Under the pieces are notes generated by a model. It did no database searches, was not told the origin of the DNA, and saw only the letters and a program-made list of their open reading frames with translations. From NCBI GenBank assembly GCA_946887075.1, contig CAMPKA010000001.1, forward strand, positions 248,001 to 312,000: a DNA stretch of 64,000 bases. The letters are read 5' to 3'. This document shows, piece by piece, positions 24,529 to 33,098 of the stretch. Numbering within the stretch: the stretch's first letter is position 1; the number at the start of each line of letters is the position of its first letter. This stretch comes from an uncultured Salinimicrobium sp. GTDB taxonomy: Bacteria > Bacteroidota > Bacteroidia > Flavobacteriales > Flavobacteriaceae. Position numbers and translations under genes: made by a program.

Positions 24529-25117
24529 CATTGACATTCAGGTCGCGGATGATTCCAGAACTGACTCGATATACCCATCCATGAAGGTGCACCTTCTGAT
24601 CATTTTTCCAGGCAGCCTGCACAATAGAGGTCTTGGCAAGATCAAAAACCTGTTCCACCACGTTTAGTTCCACAAACCGATCAAATCTCGCAGCTTCGTC
24701 CTCGATATTATCCAGTTCCTTTTTATGCAACCTGTAAATGGTCTTTATATGCCGGATCCAGTTATCGATCAACCCGATGGAATTGTTGGTCATGGCCGCC
24801 TGAATCCCTCCACACCCGTAATGGCCACAGACGATGACATGCTCCACTTTCAGCACGTTGACGGCATAATCCAGCACGCTGAGCATGTTCATGTCCGAGT
24901 GGATCACCATGTTTGCGATATTCCTGTGCACGAAAACCTCTCCGGGTTGTGCCCCGATGATCTGGTTGGCGGGAACCCTGCTGTCAGCACAACCGATCCA
25001 CAATAACGGCGGTTGCTGTCCTTGAGCGAGTCTTTGGAAGTACTCCGGGTCCTGCTTGAGCATGTCTTCTACCCAGGCTTTGTTGTTTTCGATGATCTTT
25101 TTATAGAATTCCGGCAT
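24482..25117 (-). CDS. Beta-class carbonic anhydrase
   Basis: A 211-residue zinc enzyme interconverting CO2 and bicarbonate. The zinc ligands C43, H99 and C102 are in CADSRVP and GHYGCGG, and the D45-R47 catalytic dyad is intact. There is no signal peptide, so it is cytoplasmic. It starts 21 bases after the batE stop, at the end of the long Bat operon, which suggests read-through transcription. Its C-terminal coding sequence overlaps cvpA on the opposite strand. Confidence 0.94.
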   Translation of the reverse strand: MPEFYKKIIENNKAWVEDMLKQDPEYFQRLAQGQQPPLLWIGCADSRVPANQIIGAQPGEVFVHRNIANMVIHSDMNMLSVLDYAVNVLKVEHVIVCGHYGCGGIQAAMTNNSIGLIDNWIRHIKTIYRLHKKELDNIEDEAARFDRFVELNVVEQVFDLAKTSIVQAAWKNDQKVHLHGWVYRVSSGIIRDLNVNVSNETQLDEVYQLHF

Positions 25118-25138
25118 AGCAGTTCAGTTATAGAAAGT

Positions 25139-25888
25139 TTATAATCTTTTTACATCTTCTTTTCGGATCCAACCCTGGGTTCCATTGGGCAATTCAATCT
25201 CCAGCCATTCCTGAAAATCCTCAGTTACCCGGATCTTTGTGCCTTCGTGCAGTTCCAAAACTTCTGAAGAAACCCCTGAAGGCTCTGCCATAACCTCGAC
25301 CTTCTCTGAAAAAATTATGGCATAATCCTGCTCCATTTGTTCCCTTAGCTGAAGAAATCCTATCAATACGCAAGCACCAGAAGAAATGAAGAAAATGACC
25401 CCGAAGATAAAGAACACCCTTTTGACAACGGATCTCCTGCTAAAGTAGTATGCCAGGATCAGCATAACGAAGAGAATCATAAGCGTGACGCCAGCCCAGG
25501 CCCAACCGGTAAGCGAAAAGACACCGGTGGCATTATCGAGCAACCCCTGGAAGCCACCAGGGCCTTCTTCCTCAATGGCATCTATGGCCATTTTCCGAGC
25601 GAACTGGAGATTGTTTCTGATCTCCTGGTCTCCCGGGTCAAGCTGCAGGGCCTTTTCAAAATGATATATACTTGGAGCAATATGGTTGAGTTTATAATGT
25701 GCGTTGCCCAGATTATAATGCAATGCCGCGGAAGTCTTCCCGGCTTCCAGGATTTTATTGTACTGATCGAGAGCTTCCTGATAATCCCCCTCGGCATAGG
25801 CCTCATTCCCGGCTTCAAAAAAAGTATCAACCTGTGCTTCTACGGCAGAGAAAGAAAGCATCAATAGCAGCAATATCAGTTTTTTCAT
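25139..25888 (-). CDS. batE: BatE-like TPR and SH3-domain membrane protein
   Basis: A 249-residue protein: signal peptide (1-18, ending VEAQ), two to three TPR motifs (about 20-105, including ALHYNLGNAHYKLNHIAPS), two hydrophobic helices (about 128-149 and 157-179), and a C-terminal SH3-like domain with GTQGWIRKEDV (about 236-246). BatE closes the Bacteroides aerotolerance operon and is thought to act with BatA-D at the envelope. Its start overlaps the batD stop by 4 bases. Confidence 0.85.
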   Translation of the reverse strand: MKKLILLLLMLSFSAVEAQVDTFFEAGNEAYAEGDYQEALDQYNKILEAGKTSAALHYNLGNAHYKLNHIAPSIYHFEKALQLDPGDQEIRNNLQFARKMAIDAIEEEGPGGFQGLLDNATGVFSLTGWAWAGVTLMILFVMLILAYYFSRRSVVKRVFFIFGVIFFISSGACVLIGFLQLREQMEQDYAIIFSEKVEVMAEPSGVSSEVLELHEGTKIRVTEDFQEWLEIELPNGTQGWIRKEDVKRL

Positions 25889-27645
25889 ACCTGTTTGTCT
25901 ATTTCTGAGATTACCTGCACGGATTTTTCATAATCCTGCTTCATCGCGACCTGGGAAGTCGGTGTATACCGTGCGAATTCACAGCTTCTGACTACTTCAA
26001 TAAAAGATTGAACTGTCTCGGGACGGACCCCCTTGGATAAAAGCAGATCCTCTATGCGTTCTTTACTCATCTCACTGGTCTGGATGTGCAATCTCGCCTT
26101 AAGATAATTATGGAGTGCCCGTTCAAGCGAATCATAGAATTTTTTCTGGTCCCCAAGATTCCGTCGAGCCTCTGAAAGATATTTCCTGGCCATCTTGTCA
26201 GCCTTTCGCATTCGATTTCCCCTGATGTCCTGATCTTTTTGACGTTTTTTTCTACGGAGCAGAATGGCAAGGGGCAATAACAATAAAGGACCCAAATACA
26301 GGCTCCAGAAAAGCGGGGTGGTCAGAAAGGGCTTTCGATCCGAATCTACCAGATCAGCCTCCAGTTTTATGTACCGGAACTGCTCCACTTCAGGAAGAAC
26401 GGTTCCCTTTTCCGTATCAGAAGGGGTCTCTGAAGCCACCCCTGCCGGAGCAGCTTCGACCTCGATTAAAAGCTCCTCGGAATTAAGTGTGCGGTAGGTC
26501 CCGGTACCCAGATCAAAATAAGAGAAGGTCACAGGAGGAATGGGATATTTTCCCTTGCTTTGGGGCACAAGCGTATAGGTATTGGAGACGCTACCATGCA
26601 TTCCGCGAAGATCGGTTTCAATATCCTGGGAATATTCCGGTTCGTATTTTTCCATGGAGGCCGGAACCTGCAGTGGCGGAAGGTCAAATAGCTTAAGATT
26701 TCCGCTGCCTCTCACCGAGACCGTGGCCTCAAGAGATTCTGTCGCTTTGAGCTTGGTTTTGCTAAGATCGACCTCCAATTGAAGATTTCTACCCACTGCT
26801 CCGGTGAAACCAGGAGGACGCCCCTCCTGTGGCAGAGGCTTAACATCAATGGTTCTGTTACCCGCCGAAACCACCTTTTCAACGCTCTCATAGAAACGAT
26901 TGCCAAAGATATCCCTGCGATTACTGGGCACTTCTACAGAAATGGACAGCGTTAGTGGCTCTATATTCAATTCCCCGGTTTTCTGAGGATATAAAACAGT
27001 TTTGCGGAGCACGACATACCGGTAAGGTTCCCCCTGGAAAGTTCCGTTTTGCACCTGCAGCTGTCTGATATCAATGTTTTGACTCCAGAAATCCCTATAC
27101 GCCGGATTCTCCATCTGGTGCCAGTCCGTCACATTGATCCTGGGGCTGACGTATAACTTGTATACTACGGTTATCGCCTCATTAAGATATGGTTCCGTCT
27201 CGGAGATTTCTGCTACCAAATGAAGGTTTTCGGAGGCGACATAAGTGGAATTATCTCCGTCGGTTGGCGTGTTGACAGCCGCTGTCACTGTGATTTCGAT
27301 CGGAGTGGTTTTGTACACCGATCCGTCTATGGTGATCTCAGCTTGCCGGATGGTAAAATTTCCTTTTCTTTCCGGCGCAAGGTAGTAGCTGTAGGTTTTG
27401 GAGTAGCTTCGCTTTCCATTGATCCATGCCTGACTAACGGATTGGTTGGGTCCGGCCACTACGGTAAAACCCTCGAACGAGGGAGGAACGAAATTATCCC
27501 CGTCCTGGTTCATCGTGAAATCCACCCTTAACCGTTCGTTAAGGCCCAGGGTGGTCTTGCTCGGAACCGCATTGAATTGCACCTGTGCAAGCGCATGTGC
27601 CGAAAAAAACAGAAATAGAAAAAACAACGGTTTCCAACTCATCAT
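25885..27645 (-). CDS. batD: BatD family membrane protein
   Basis: A 586-residue protein: signal peptide (ending ALAQ), a large extracytoplasmic beta-sandwich region to about 440, with repeats typical of BatD (PPSFEGFTVVAGPNQS near 37-52, EPLTLSISVEVPS), a transmembrane helix (PLFWSLYLGPLLLLPLAILL, about 446-465), then a basic cytoplasmic helical tail. The start is the ATG overlapping the batC stop (TAATG); the open frame extends two codons further to a TTG. A partner of the VWA proteins BatA/BatB. Confidence 0.88.
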   Translation of the reverse strand: MMSWKPLFFLFLFFSAHALAQVQFNAVPSKTTLGLNERLRVDFTMNQDGDNFVPPSFEGFTVVAGPNQSVSQAWINGKRSYSKTYSYYLAPERKGNFTIRQAEITIDGSVYKTTPIEITVTAAVNTPTDGDNSTYVASENLHLVAEISETEPYLNEAITVVYKLYVSPRINVTDWHQMENPAYRDFWSQNIDIRQLQVQNGTFQGEPYRYVVLRKTVLYPQKTGELNIEPLTLSISVEVPSNRRDIFGNRFYESVEKVVSAGNRTIDVKPLPQEGRPPGFTGAVGRNLQLEVDLSKTKLKATESLEATVSVRGSGNLKLFDLPPLQVPASMEKYEPEYSQDIETDLRGMHGSVSNTYTLVPQSKGKYPIPPVTFSYFDLGTGTYRTLNSEELLIEVEAAPAGVASETPSDTEKGTVLPEVEQFRYIKLEADLVDSDRKPFLTTPLFWSLYLGPLLLLPLAILLRRKKRQKDQDIRGNRMRKADKMARKYLSEARRNLGDQKKFYDSLERALHNYLKARLHIQTSEMSKERIEDLLLSKGVRPETVQSFIEVVRSCEFARYTPTSQVAMKQDYEKSVQVISEIDKQV

Positions 27646-28505
27646 TACCAATCCTTTTCCGTTCGTGCGGGGGAACCTTTCACCTTTTCTGCGTTTATCC
27701 GCTCCTGAACCTTTTTTTCCTGATTGCCCATAGCTTCCAAAAGGTTTTTCACCTGCTGTGGGGAAAGTTGCCCGGGTTTGGGTTGAGGCTGTTGTGGAGT
27801 CTGCTCGCCTTCTTTGTTTTCAGGCTGTTTCTCTTGTCCTTCCTTTCCTGGCTTTTCCTGGTTCTTTTGCTGATCCTGTCCCTTATCCTGTTTATCCTTG
27901 CCTTTTTGCTGATCCTGAGGATTTCCTTCCTGATTCTTCTCCTGATCTCCTTGCTGATCCTGCTTCTGCTGATCCTGTTTCTGCTGATCTTTTTCCTGGT
28001 CATTCTGCCCGCCACCGCCGCCTTTCTTCTTCTCCTCTTCCAGGAGCTTCATCGCAAGGGCAAGATTGTATCTGGTCTGATCATCCTCCGGGTCGTTCCG
28101 TAAGGCATTCTTGTAAGCCTCGACTGCCTCCTTGTATTTCTTTTGCCGCATAAATGAATTGCCTCGATTATGAAAGGCCGCATGCTTGATATCCTTCTCG
28201 GTGGCAGTGCTTGCTGCCTGACCATGCCGCTCCCCGGCCTGAGAGATTATGTCCTTCGTGTAATACAGGTTGCCCAGATTATAACGTGCAGTAGCATTAT
28301 CGGGATTTTTCGCGATCGCCTTTCTGTACAAGGCCTCGGCCTTGGCCATGTCATTCTTGGCAAGCTGTTCTTCTGCCTCTTCCATGAATTCCTGCGCTTC
28401 TTCGGCTGCAGCTTCCAAATCCTCCTGGGCAGAAGCCATTGTGCATAAAAACAGCATAAGCAGCACCATCAGGATTCGTCTATCGTTTATCAAAATCATC
28501 ATCAT
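27645..28505 (-). CDS. batC: BatC-like TPR protein with low-complexity tail
   Basis: A 286-residue protein: signal peptide (1-26, ending ASAQ), TPR repeats (about 40-155: AKAEALYRKAIAKNPDNATA, YKEAVEAYKNALRNDPEDDQ), a five-glycine run, then about 80 residues composed almost only of Gln, Lys, Asp, Glu, Asn and Gly (KQDQQKQDQQ type repeats). It starts with three consecutive ATGs, the first overlapping the batB stop. The tail is predicted to be disordered; its role in the Bat complex is unknown. Confidence 0.85.
   Translation of the reverse strand: MMMILINDRRILMVLLMLFLCTMASAQEDLEAAAEEAQEFMEEAEEQLAKNDMAKAEALYRKAIAKNPDNATARYNLGNLYYTKDIISQAGERHGQAASTATEKDIKHAAFHNRGNSFMRQKKYKEAVEAYKNALRNDPEDDQTRYNLALAMKLLEEEKKKGGGGGQNDQEKDQQKQDQQKQDQQGDQEKNQEGNPQDQQKGKDKQDKGQDQQKNQEKPGKEGQEKQPENKEGEQTPQQPQPKPGQLSPQQVKNLLEAMGNQEKKVQERINAEKVKGSPARTEKDW
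27780..28015 (-). repeat. Low-complexity degenerate tandem repeat inside batC
   Basis: The plus strand shows repeated CTGCTGATCCTG-type units (for example near 27866, 27907 and 27950-27985), encoding the KQDQQ-like tail of BatC. Units are imperfect and in-frame, with no spacer structure, so this is a coding repeat and not a CRISPR array. Confidence 0.8.
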
Positions 28506-29542
28506 CTTCGGTGTTCATTGAACAAATTTAATCTTTTTAGCCAGGCGGTCTGCCGCTCCAGGAGAAACACATCCAGGAACAGAAAAAATAATGCCAAGCC
28601 TACAAAAATCTGAAATCTATCCTTGTATCTTTCCACTTGCTGGGATTCAAATTCCTTTTTATCCATATTTTGGAGGATCTCCGTAACGCTTTTCACGACT
28701 TCAGAAGTCACCCTTCCAGAGAGGTATTTCCCATTGGTTACCTCCGCTATCTTTTTAAGAGTCTCCGGATCGAGTTTTGTGATGACCGTTTCCCCCTCCT
28801 GGTCCTTTAGGTAACTGCGCACCACCCCGTTTTCTCGAATCGGTATGGGAGCCCCTTTTTCCGTACCTACCCCTATGGTGACGATCCGGATGCCTTCGCG
28901 GGCAGCCTCCCTTGCAATATCTGTAATCTCCCCTTCATGGTCTTCTCCGTCGCTGAGAATGAACAGGATCCGGTTGGTTTGATCCTCATCATTGAAGTAG
29001 TTTACGGCCATGGCAATAGCTTCATTAATCGCTGTACCCTGGGAGGAGACCATATCGGTAGTGAGGTTCTGAAGGAACATTTTGGCAGCGGCGTAATCGG
29101 TTGTAATGGGAAGCTGAGGGAAAGCGCTCCCAGCATATCCAATAATTCCCACCCGGTCGCTTGCGAGGTTGTTAATGATCTGAGTTACCAGCTGCTTGGA
29201 TTTCTCCAGACGATTGGGAGCAATGTCCTCAGCGAGCATGCTCTTGGAGACATCCACAGCGAAAACGGCATCTACGCCTTCCCTTTTGATGGTCTCCATC
29301 TTAGTGCCGAACTTGGGATTAACCAAAGCAGCTGTAAGGCACAACAGCGCCAGAGACCACAGAATTACTTTTAGAACTGATTTTGATGTCGAGCGTTCCG
29401 GAGCTAATCTCGCTAAAAGATCCTTGTCGGCAAATCTGTGTTGGACTCGTTTCTTCCAAACCAGCACTATGGCAAACAGTACAACCACCACTGGGATTGC
29501 CAGCAGGAACCACAAATACGTTTTATCTTCTAACAGGTACAT
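28502..29542 (-). CDS. batB: BatB VWA-domain membrane protein
   Basis: A 346-residue protein with an N-terminal membrane segment (about 10-29), a second helix (about 58-75), a von Willebrand factor A domain (about 90-290) with the MIDAS motif DVSKS (92-96), and a C-terminal helix (FVGLALFFLFLDVFLLE, near 313-329). Protein-protein interactions through the metal site are expected. It follows batA by 19 bases and is co-translated with batC (4-base overlap). Confidence 0.9.
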   Translation of the reverse strand: MYLLEDKTYLWFLLAIPVVVVLFAIVLVWKKRVQHRFADKDLLARLAPERSTSKSVLKVILWSLALLCLTAALVNPKFGTKMETIKREGVDAVFAVDVSKSMLAEDIAPNRLEKSKQLVTQIINNLASDRVGIIGYAGSAFPQLPITTDYAAAKMFLQNLTTDMVSSQGTAINEAIAMAVNYFNDEDQTNRILFILSDGEDHEGEITDIAREAAREGIRIVTIGVGTEKGAPIPIRENGVVRSYLKDQEGETVITKLDPETLKKIAEVTNGKYLSGRVTSEVVKSVTEILQNMDKKEFESQQVERYKDRFQIFVGLALFFLFLDVFLLERQTAWLKRLNLFNEHRR

Positions 29543-29561
29543 CTCGAATCACTGATTTGAC

Positions 29562-30569
29562 TTAAATAAAGCTACGGAACACGGTAAACCTCAACAGGAT
29601 TTCCAGGAAAAACAAGAAGAATGCCGTCAGGATTAAAGGCCGGTAGCGCTCCTGATAATTATAATACTCGAATTCTTCAATCTCGGTCTTCTCAAGCCGA
29701 TCGATTTCCTCATAAATTTCCTCAAGCTTCTCATTATTATTGGCCCGGAAATACAGTCCTCCCGTCACCTGGGCAATTTCCGTGAGCAGCTCCTCATCGA
29801 TTTCTACAGGAACCATTCCATACTGAAAATTTCCGTTGGGAAGAATAGATACTGGGGAAAGCGCCATTCCGTCACTTCCTACTCCAATGGTGTATACTTT
29901 TATGCCAAATTCCACTGCGAGTTCACTGGCGATTTTAGGATCGATGAACCCGGCGTTATTCATCCCGTCGGTCAACAGTATGATCACTTTGCTTTCCGCC
30001 TTGCTGTCCTTGAGCCTGTTCACGGCAGTCGCCAATCCCATCCCGATCGCCGTTCCGTTTTCCAAAAACTGGTTATAGGAGATATCTTGAAGAGAGCTTA
30101 GCACAATGCTTTTATCACTGGTGATCGGAGTCTTGGTGTAACTTTCTCCTGCGTATACCACCAATCCAATCCTGTCCCCGGGGCGGTTCCTGATAAATTC
30201 AGCAGCTACTTCCTTAGTCGCTTCTAAACGATTCGGATCCAGATCCCGGGCTAGCATACTGGCAGAGATATCCATCGCAATCACAATATCAATCCCTCTG
30301 GTGGTACTCGTTCTGGAGGAAATGTCGACTGCCCTTGGTCTGGCCAGCCCGGTTATGACCAGAGCGAGAACCAGGAGCCTTAGAAAGAGGAGAACCGGTC
30401 GCAATCGAGCCAACAACCCACTGTTCCCCCGAAAACCTTTTGTACTGGATATCCGTAGTTCCGCCGTCTGGCGTTTACTCTTCCATAAATACCAGCCAAT
30501 GACCACAGGTAGGAGCAGCATCAGCCAAAAATATTGCGGGTCTTCAAAAACAAGGTTCTCCAACATCAT
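29562..30569 (-). CDS. batA: BatA VWA-domain membrane protein
   Basis: A 335-residue protein with a helix at about 11-27, a second at about 58-73, a VWA domain with MIDAS motif MDISASM (about 95-101) and TDGMNN (about 199-204), and a C-terminal hydrophobic segment (LILTAFFLFFLEILLRF). Two paralogous VWA proteins, BatA then BatB, is the normal Bat arrangement. Its ATG overlaps the stop of the preceding two-TM protein (ATGA). Confidence 0.9.
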   Translation of the reverse strand: MMLENLVFEDPQYFWLMLLLPVVIGWYLWKSKRQTAELRISSTKGFRGNSGLLARLRPVLLFLRLLVLALVITGLARPRAVDISSRTSTTRGIDIVIAMDISASMLARDLDPNRLEATKEVAAEFIRNRPGDRIGLVVYAGESYTKTPITSDKSIVLSSLQDISYNQFLENGTAIGMGLATAVNRLKDSKAESKVIILLTDGMNNAGFIDPKIASELAVEFGIKVYTIGVGSDGMALSPVSILPNGNFQYGMVPVEIDEELLTEIAQVTGGLYFRANNNEKLEEIYEEIDRLEKTEIEEFEYYNYQERYRPLILTAFFLFFLEILLRFTVFRSFI

Positions 30570-32185
30570 TTCGCAGCATTTAAAAGTTCCACAGAACCGA
30601 TGATCCTCTGAGCAATTTCTTCTGCTACCTCCTCTTCAGCGTCGTAAATCACCACGACCTGCTGATATCCGCTCAGAGCGAAATTCAGGATGGAATATGC
30701 CTTCTCCACGAATTTTTCCGCTCCTAAAGAAAGGTTCATCGTACCGTAGATGCGGAGCCCTTCCGCACCATTAGGAGTGACGAATTCCTCCTGTTTGGTG
30801 ATGATATTCCTGGCCCCTTTTGCTTCTAGGTAGCTATAAACTTCCTCCAAGGCCTCTTGTAGCTTAAAATCCTTTCCAGCAGGTCTCGTGTTGAGATCGA
30901 TGAAAATCTCCTCCTCTAGGCTTCCAAAACGGAAAGTCTCTTTCCCAGATACGGCACCGGAATCCTGAAGTTGACGTACCAAAACGTCCGGTGTGGTCAC
31001 TGAAACGGGCGGGGAACCATACTCGCTTCTGATCCATTCTCCTTCCAGCATCTCCCGGGTATCATCGCCAAAGATCAGGTCGGTCCGACCAGTGGACAGC
31101 AATACGGCCGCCGTCCCGGCCAGGACTAATACTGCTATTGCTGAAGTGAGCATTATTCTCTGTCTGCGTTTCCTTCTGCTAACCCGCTCCCTGTATTCCA
31201 AATCCAAAAGGAGCTCCTCCTCCGTTGGCTCCGGGATAGAAGCCTTGGTCTCATTTATAATATGCTCCACGCTGCTTCGGTCTTCCCTTGCCGTGAGAAC
31301 ATCGGGTTTGGAATTGGCGAACTTAGCCAGATCCGCCCTGCTCAATATAGACCGAAGACCTGCAATTGTCTGATATTCCAGTTTCAGCTTCCCGTTATCC
31401 CGCTCCCTTTCTAGGTAAGAGATCAGTTCCCCGGTTGTACTCTCCATGGCGTGGTCATAGACTTCTTCATCGAGGTACCTTCTGACTGCGGCAGAAAGTT
31501 GGGAATAATATTCCTTTATTTCACGATTTTCCAGTAAGTGGGAATCATCAATTCTTTTTAGCTCAAAAAGCGCCTGTTCGTAAGGAGGAAGTTTCCTGGC
31601 CTCCTGCTCCTTCTTTTTTTTCCGCACCAGCAGGAACACCGCTATGCCTGCAATGATCAGTGCGAGGAGCCACCATACCCAACTGGGAACAGAAAAACCG
31701 TTTGGCACCTCAATCGAGGGCTTTATGGGATACATTTTCTGTTTGGTGGTATCGACCGCCACACCTAAAACCTCTATAGGAATTGAATCGGTGAGGAAGC
31801 TTTTGTCATTGATCAGGACGCGCTGTGGGGGAATGAAATACTGCCCAGTATCAAAACTCGTCAGGGCATATTGGCGAGTTAACCGATACCTTCCATTGAT
31901 TTTGCTGGTATCGATCTGCATGCTATCTATGACTTCAAGAGGAGAAAAGGTCTGTCCTTCCGGAAATACCACCAGGTCCTCCTCTGCGGCTTCGACCATC
32001 ATCTCATAGGTGATCTGTTCCCCGATTTTGATCACTGTGGTATCGGCCGTCGACTGAACTTCCTGGCCGGAGGCCTTGGGAAAACTTAAAAACAGCAGCC
32101 CGAGAAGCCAGGCTGAACATGCCGCTCTCGAGGTGCCGGAAAAGATCCTTTCTACGTGCAATTTCATCAGGTGTTTTTTGATCAT
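30566..32185 (-). CDS. Two-TM Bat-operon protein of unknown function
   Basis: A 539-residue protein. After a signal/anchor (about 20-40, ending SGQ) there is an extracytoplasmic beta domain (about 45-165), a first membrane helix (VWWLLALIIAGIAVFLLV, about 169-186), a cytoplasmic helical region rich in charge (about 190-340), a second helix (MLTSAIAVLVLAGTAAVLLS, about 345-364) and a 175-residue C-terminal domain. The N-terminal half resembles BatD-like proteins; the C-terminal domain I do not recognise. Both overlaps (DUF58 and batA) are 4 bases. An alternative start lies 6 codons in. Confidence 0.75.
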   Translation of the reverse strand: MIKKHLMKLHVERIFSGTSRAACSAWLLGLLFLSFPKASGQEVQSTADTTVIKIGEQITYEMMVEAAEEDLVVFPEGQTFSPLEVIDSMQIDTSKINGRYRLTRQYALTSFDTGQYFIPPQRVLINDKSFLTDSIPIEVLGVAVDTTKQKMYPIKPSIEVPNGFSVPSWVWWLLALIIAGIAVFLLVRKKKKEQEARKLPPYEQALFELKRIDDSHLLENREIKEYYSQLSAAVRRYLDEEVYDHAMESTTGELISYLERERDNGKLKLEYQTIAGLRSILSRADLAKFANSKPDVLTAREDRSSVEHIINETKASIPEPTEEELLLDLEYRERVSRRKRRQRIMLTSAIAVLVLAGTAAVLLSTGRTDLIFGDDTREMLEGEWIRSEYGSPPVSVTTPDVLVRQLQDSGAVSGKETFRFGSLEEEIFIDLNTRPAGKDFKLQEALEEVYSYLEAKGARNIITKQEEFVTPNGAEGLRIYGTMNLSLGAEKFVEKAYSILNFALSGYQQVVVIYDAEEEVAEEIAQRIIGSVELLNAAK

Positions 32186-33048
32186 GCGCGGGCTTTAAAA
32201 TACCCCAGTAATTTTTTTACATAGCTCTCGTCAACGCGAGTGCTCAGCTTTCCTGCCCCACTTCGGTGAAAACTCTCGGTAAAATAATCCACGCGTTCCC
32301 GATGATAGCGAGCATAGTTTTTCCGGACTGCAGAAGAAGAGGTGTCGATAAGAACCTGTTCTCCTGTTTCCTCATCCTCCATAGCGACCATCCCGAGATT
32401 AGGAAGGGCAACCTCCCGCTCATCATAGATTCTTATTCCCGTGACATCATGTCTTCTCGAGGCAATTTTGAGGCTTTGCTGGTATCCATCATCCACAAAA
32501 TCCGAAAGCACAAAAACTATGGCCTTTTTCTTCATCACTCTGGACACATAACTCAGGGCTCCGTCAATATCGGTCTTATGGCTTTTTGGTTCATACTCCA
32601 ACAGCTCCCTGATGATCCTGAGCACATGAGATTTACCCTTTTTAGGAGGTATGTAGAGTTCGATACGATCGGAAAAAAGGATCAGGCCGATTTTATCGTT
32701 GTTCTGAGTGGCCGAAAAGGCGAGGGTGGCCGCGACCTCTGTGATGATGTCCTTTTTAAAACTGCTCCGGGTACCGAAAAGGCCGGACCCGGAAACATCG
32801 ACCACGAGCATCATCGTAAGTTCCCGCTCCTCCTCGAAGACTTTGACAAATGGTTCTGAATAGCGCGCAGTGACATTCCAGTCAATATTCCTCACATCAT
32901 CCCCGAACTGGTACTGCCTAACTTCACTGAAGGTCATACCACGTCCTTTGAAGGTCGAGTGATACTCTCCGCCGAAGATATGATCACTCAGCCGACGGGT
33001 TTTGATTTCGATTTTCCTAACTTTCTTTAATAGCTCCTTGGTCTCCAT
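32182..33048 (-). CDS. DUF58 family VWA-like protein
   Basis: A 288-residue cytoplasmic protein. The start giving METKELLKKVRKIEIK is preferred because this is the conserved DUF58 N terminus; an ATG 11 codons earlier (33081) is possible and would leave 17 bases to moxR. VRQYQFGDDVRNIDWNVTAR (about 42-61) is the DUF58 signature, and DVSGSG (about 83-88) a MIDAS-like motif. DUF58 proteins are standard partners of MoxR ATPases. It overlaps the next gene by 4 bases. Confidence 0.88.
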   Translation of the reverse strand: METKELLKKVRKIEIKTRRLSDHIFGGEYHSTFKGRGMTFSEVRQYQFGDDVRNIDWNVTARYSEPFVKVFEEERELTMMLVVDVSGSGLFGTRSSFKKDIITEVAATLAFSATQNNDKIGLILFSDRIELYIPPKKGKSHVLRIIRELLEYEPKSHKTDIDGALSYVSRVMKKKAIVFVLSDFVDDGYQQSLKIASRRHDVTGIRIYDEREVALPNLGMVAMEDEETGEQVLIDTSSSAVRKNYARYHRERVDYFTESFHRSGAGKLSTRVDESYVKKLLGYFKARA

Positions 33049-33098
33049 TGAATTCTTTGTTCCTTCCTGATTGAATGACATTTTTTCAGGTTCATTCT

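Noticed and set aside
27830..28000. Possible CRISPR array or DNA tandem repeat
   Set aside because: The repeats are imperfect, in frame, without unique spacers, and encode the BatC tail.
27758..28153. Long plus-strand frames across batC
   Set aside because: They are by-products of the repetitive Gln/Lys/Asp coding region on the other strand.
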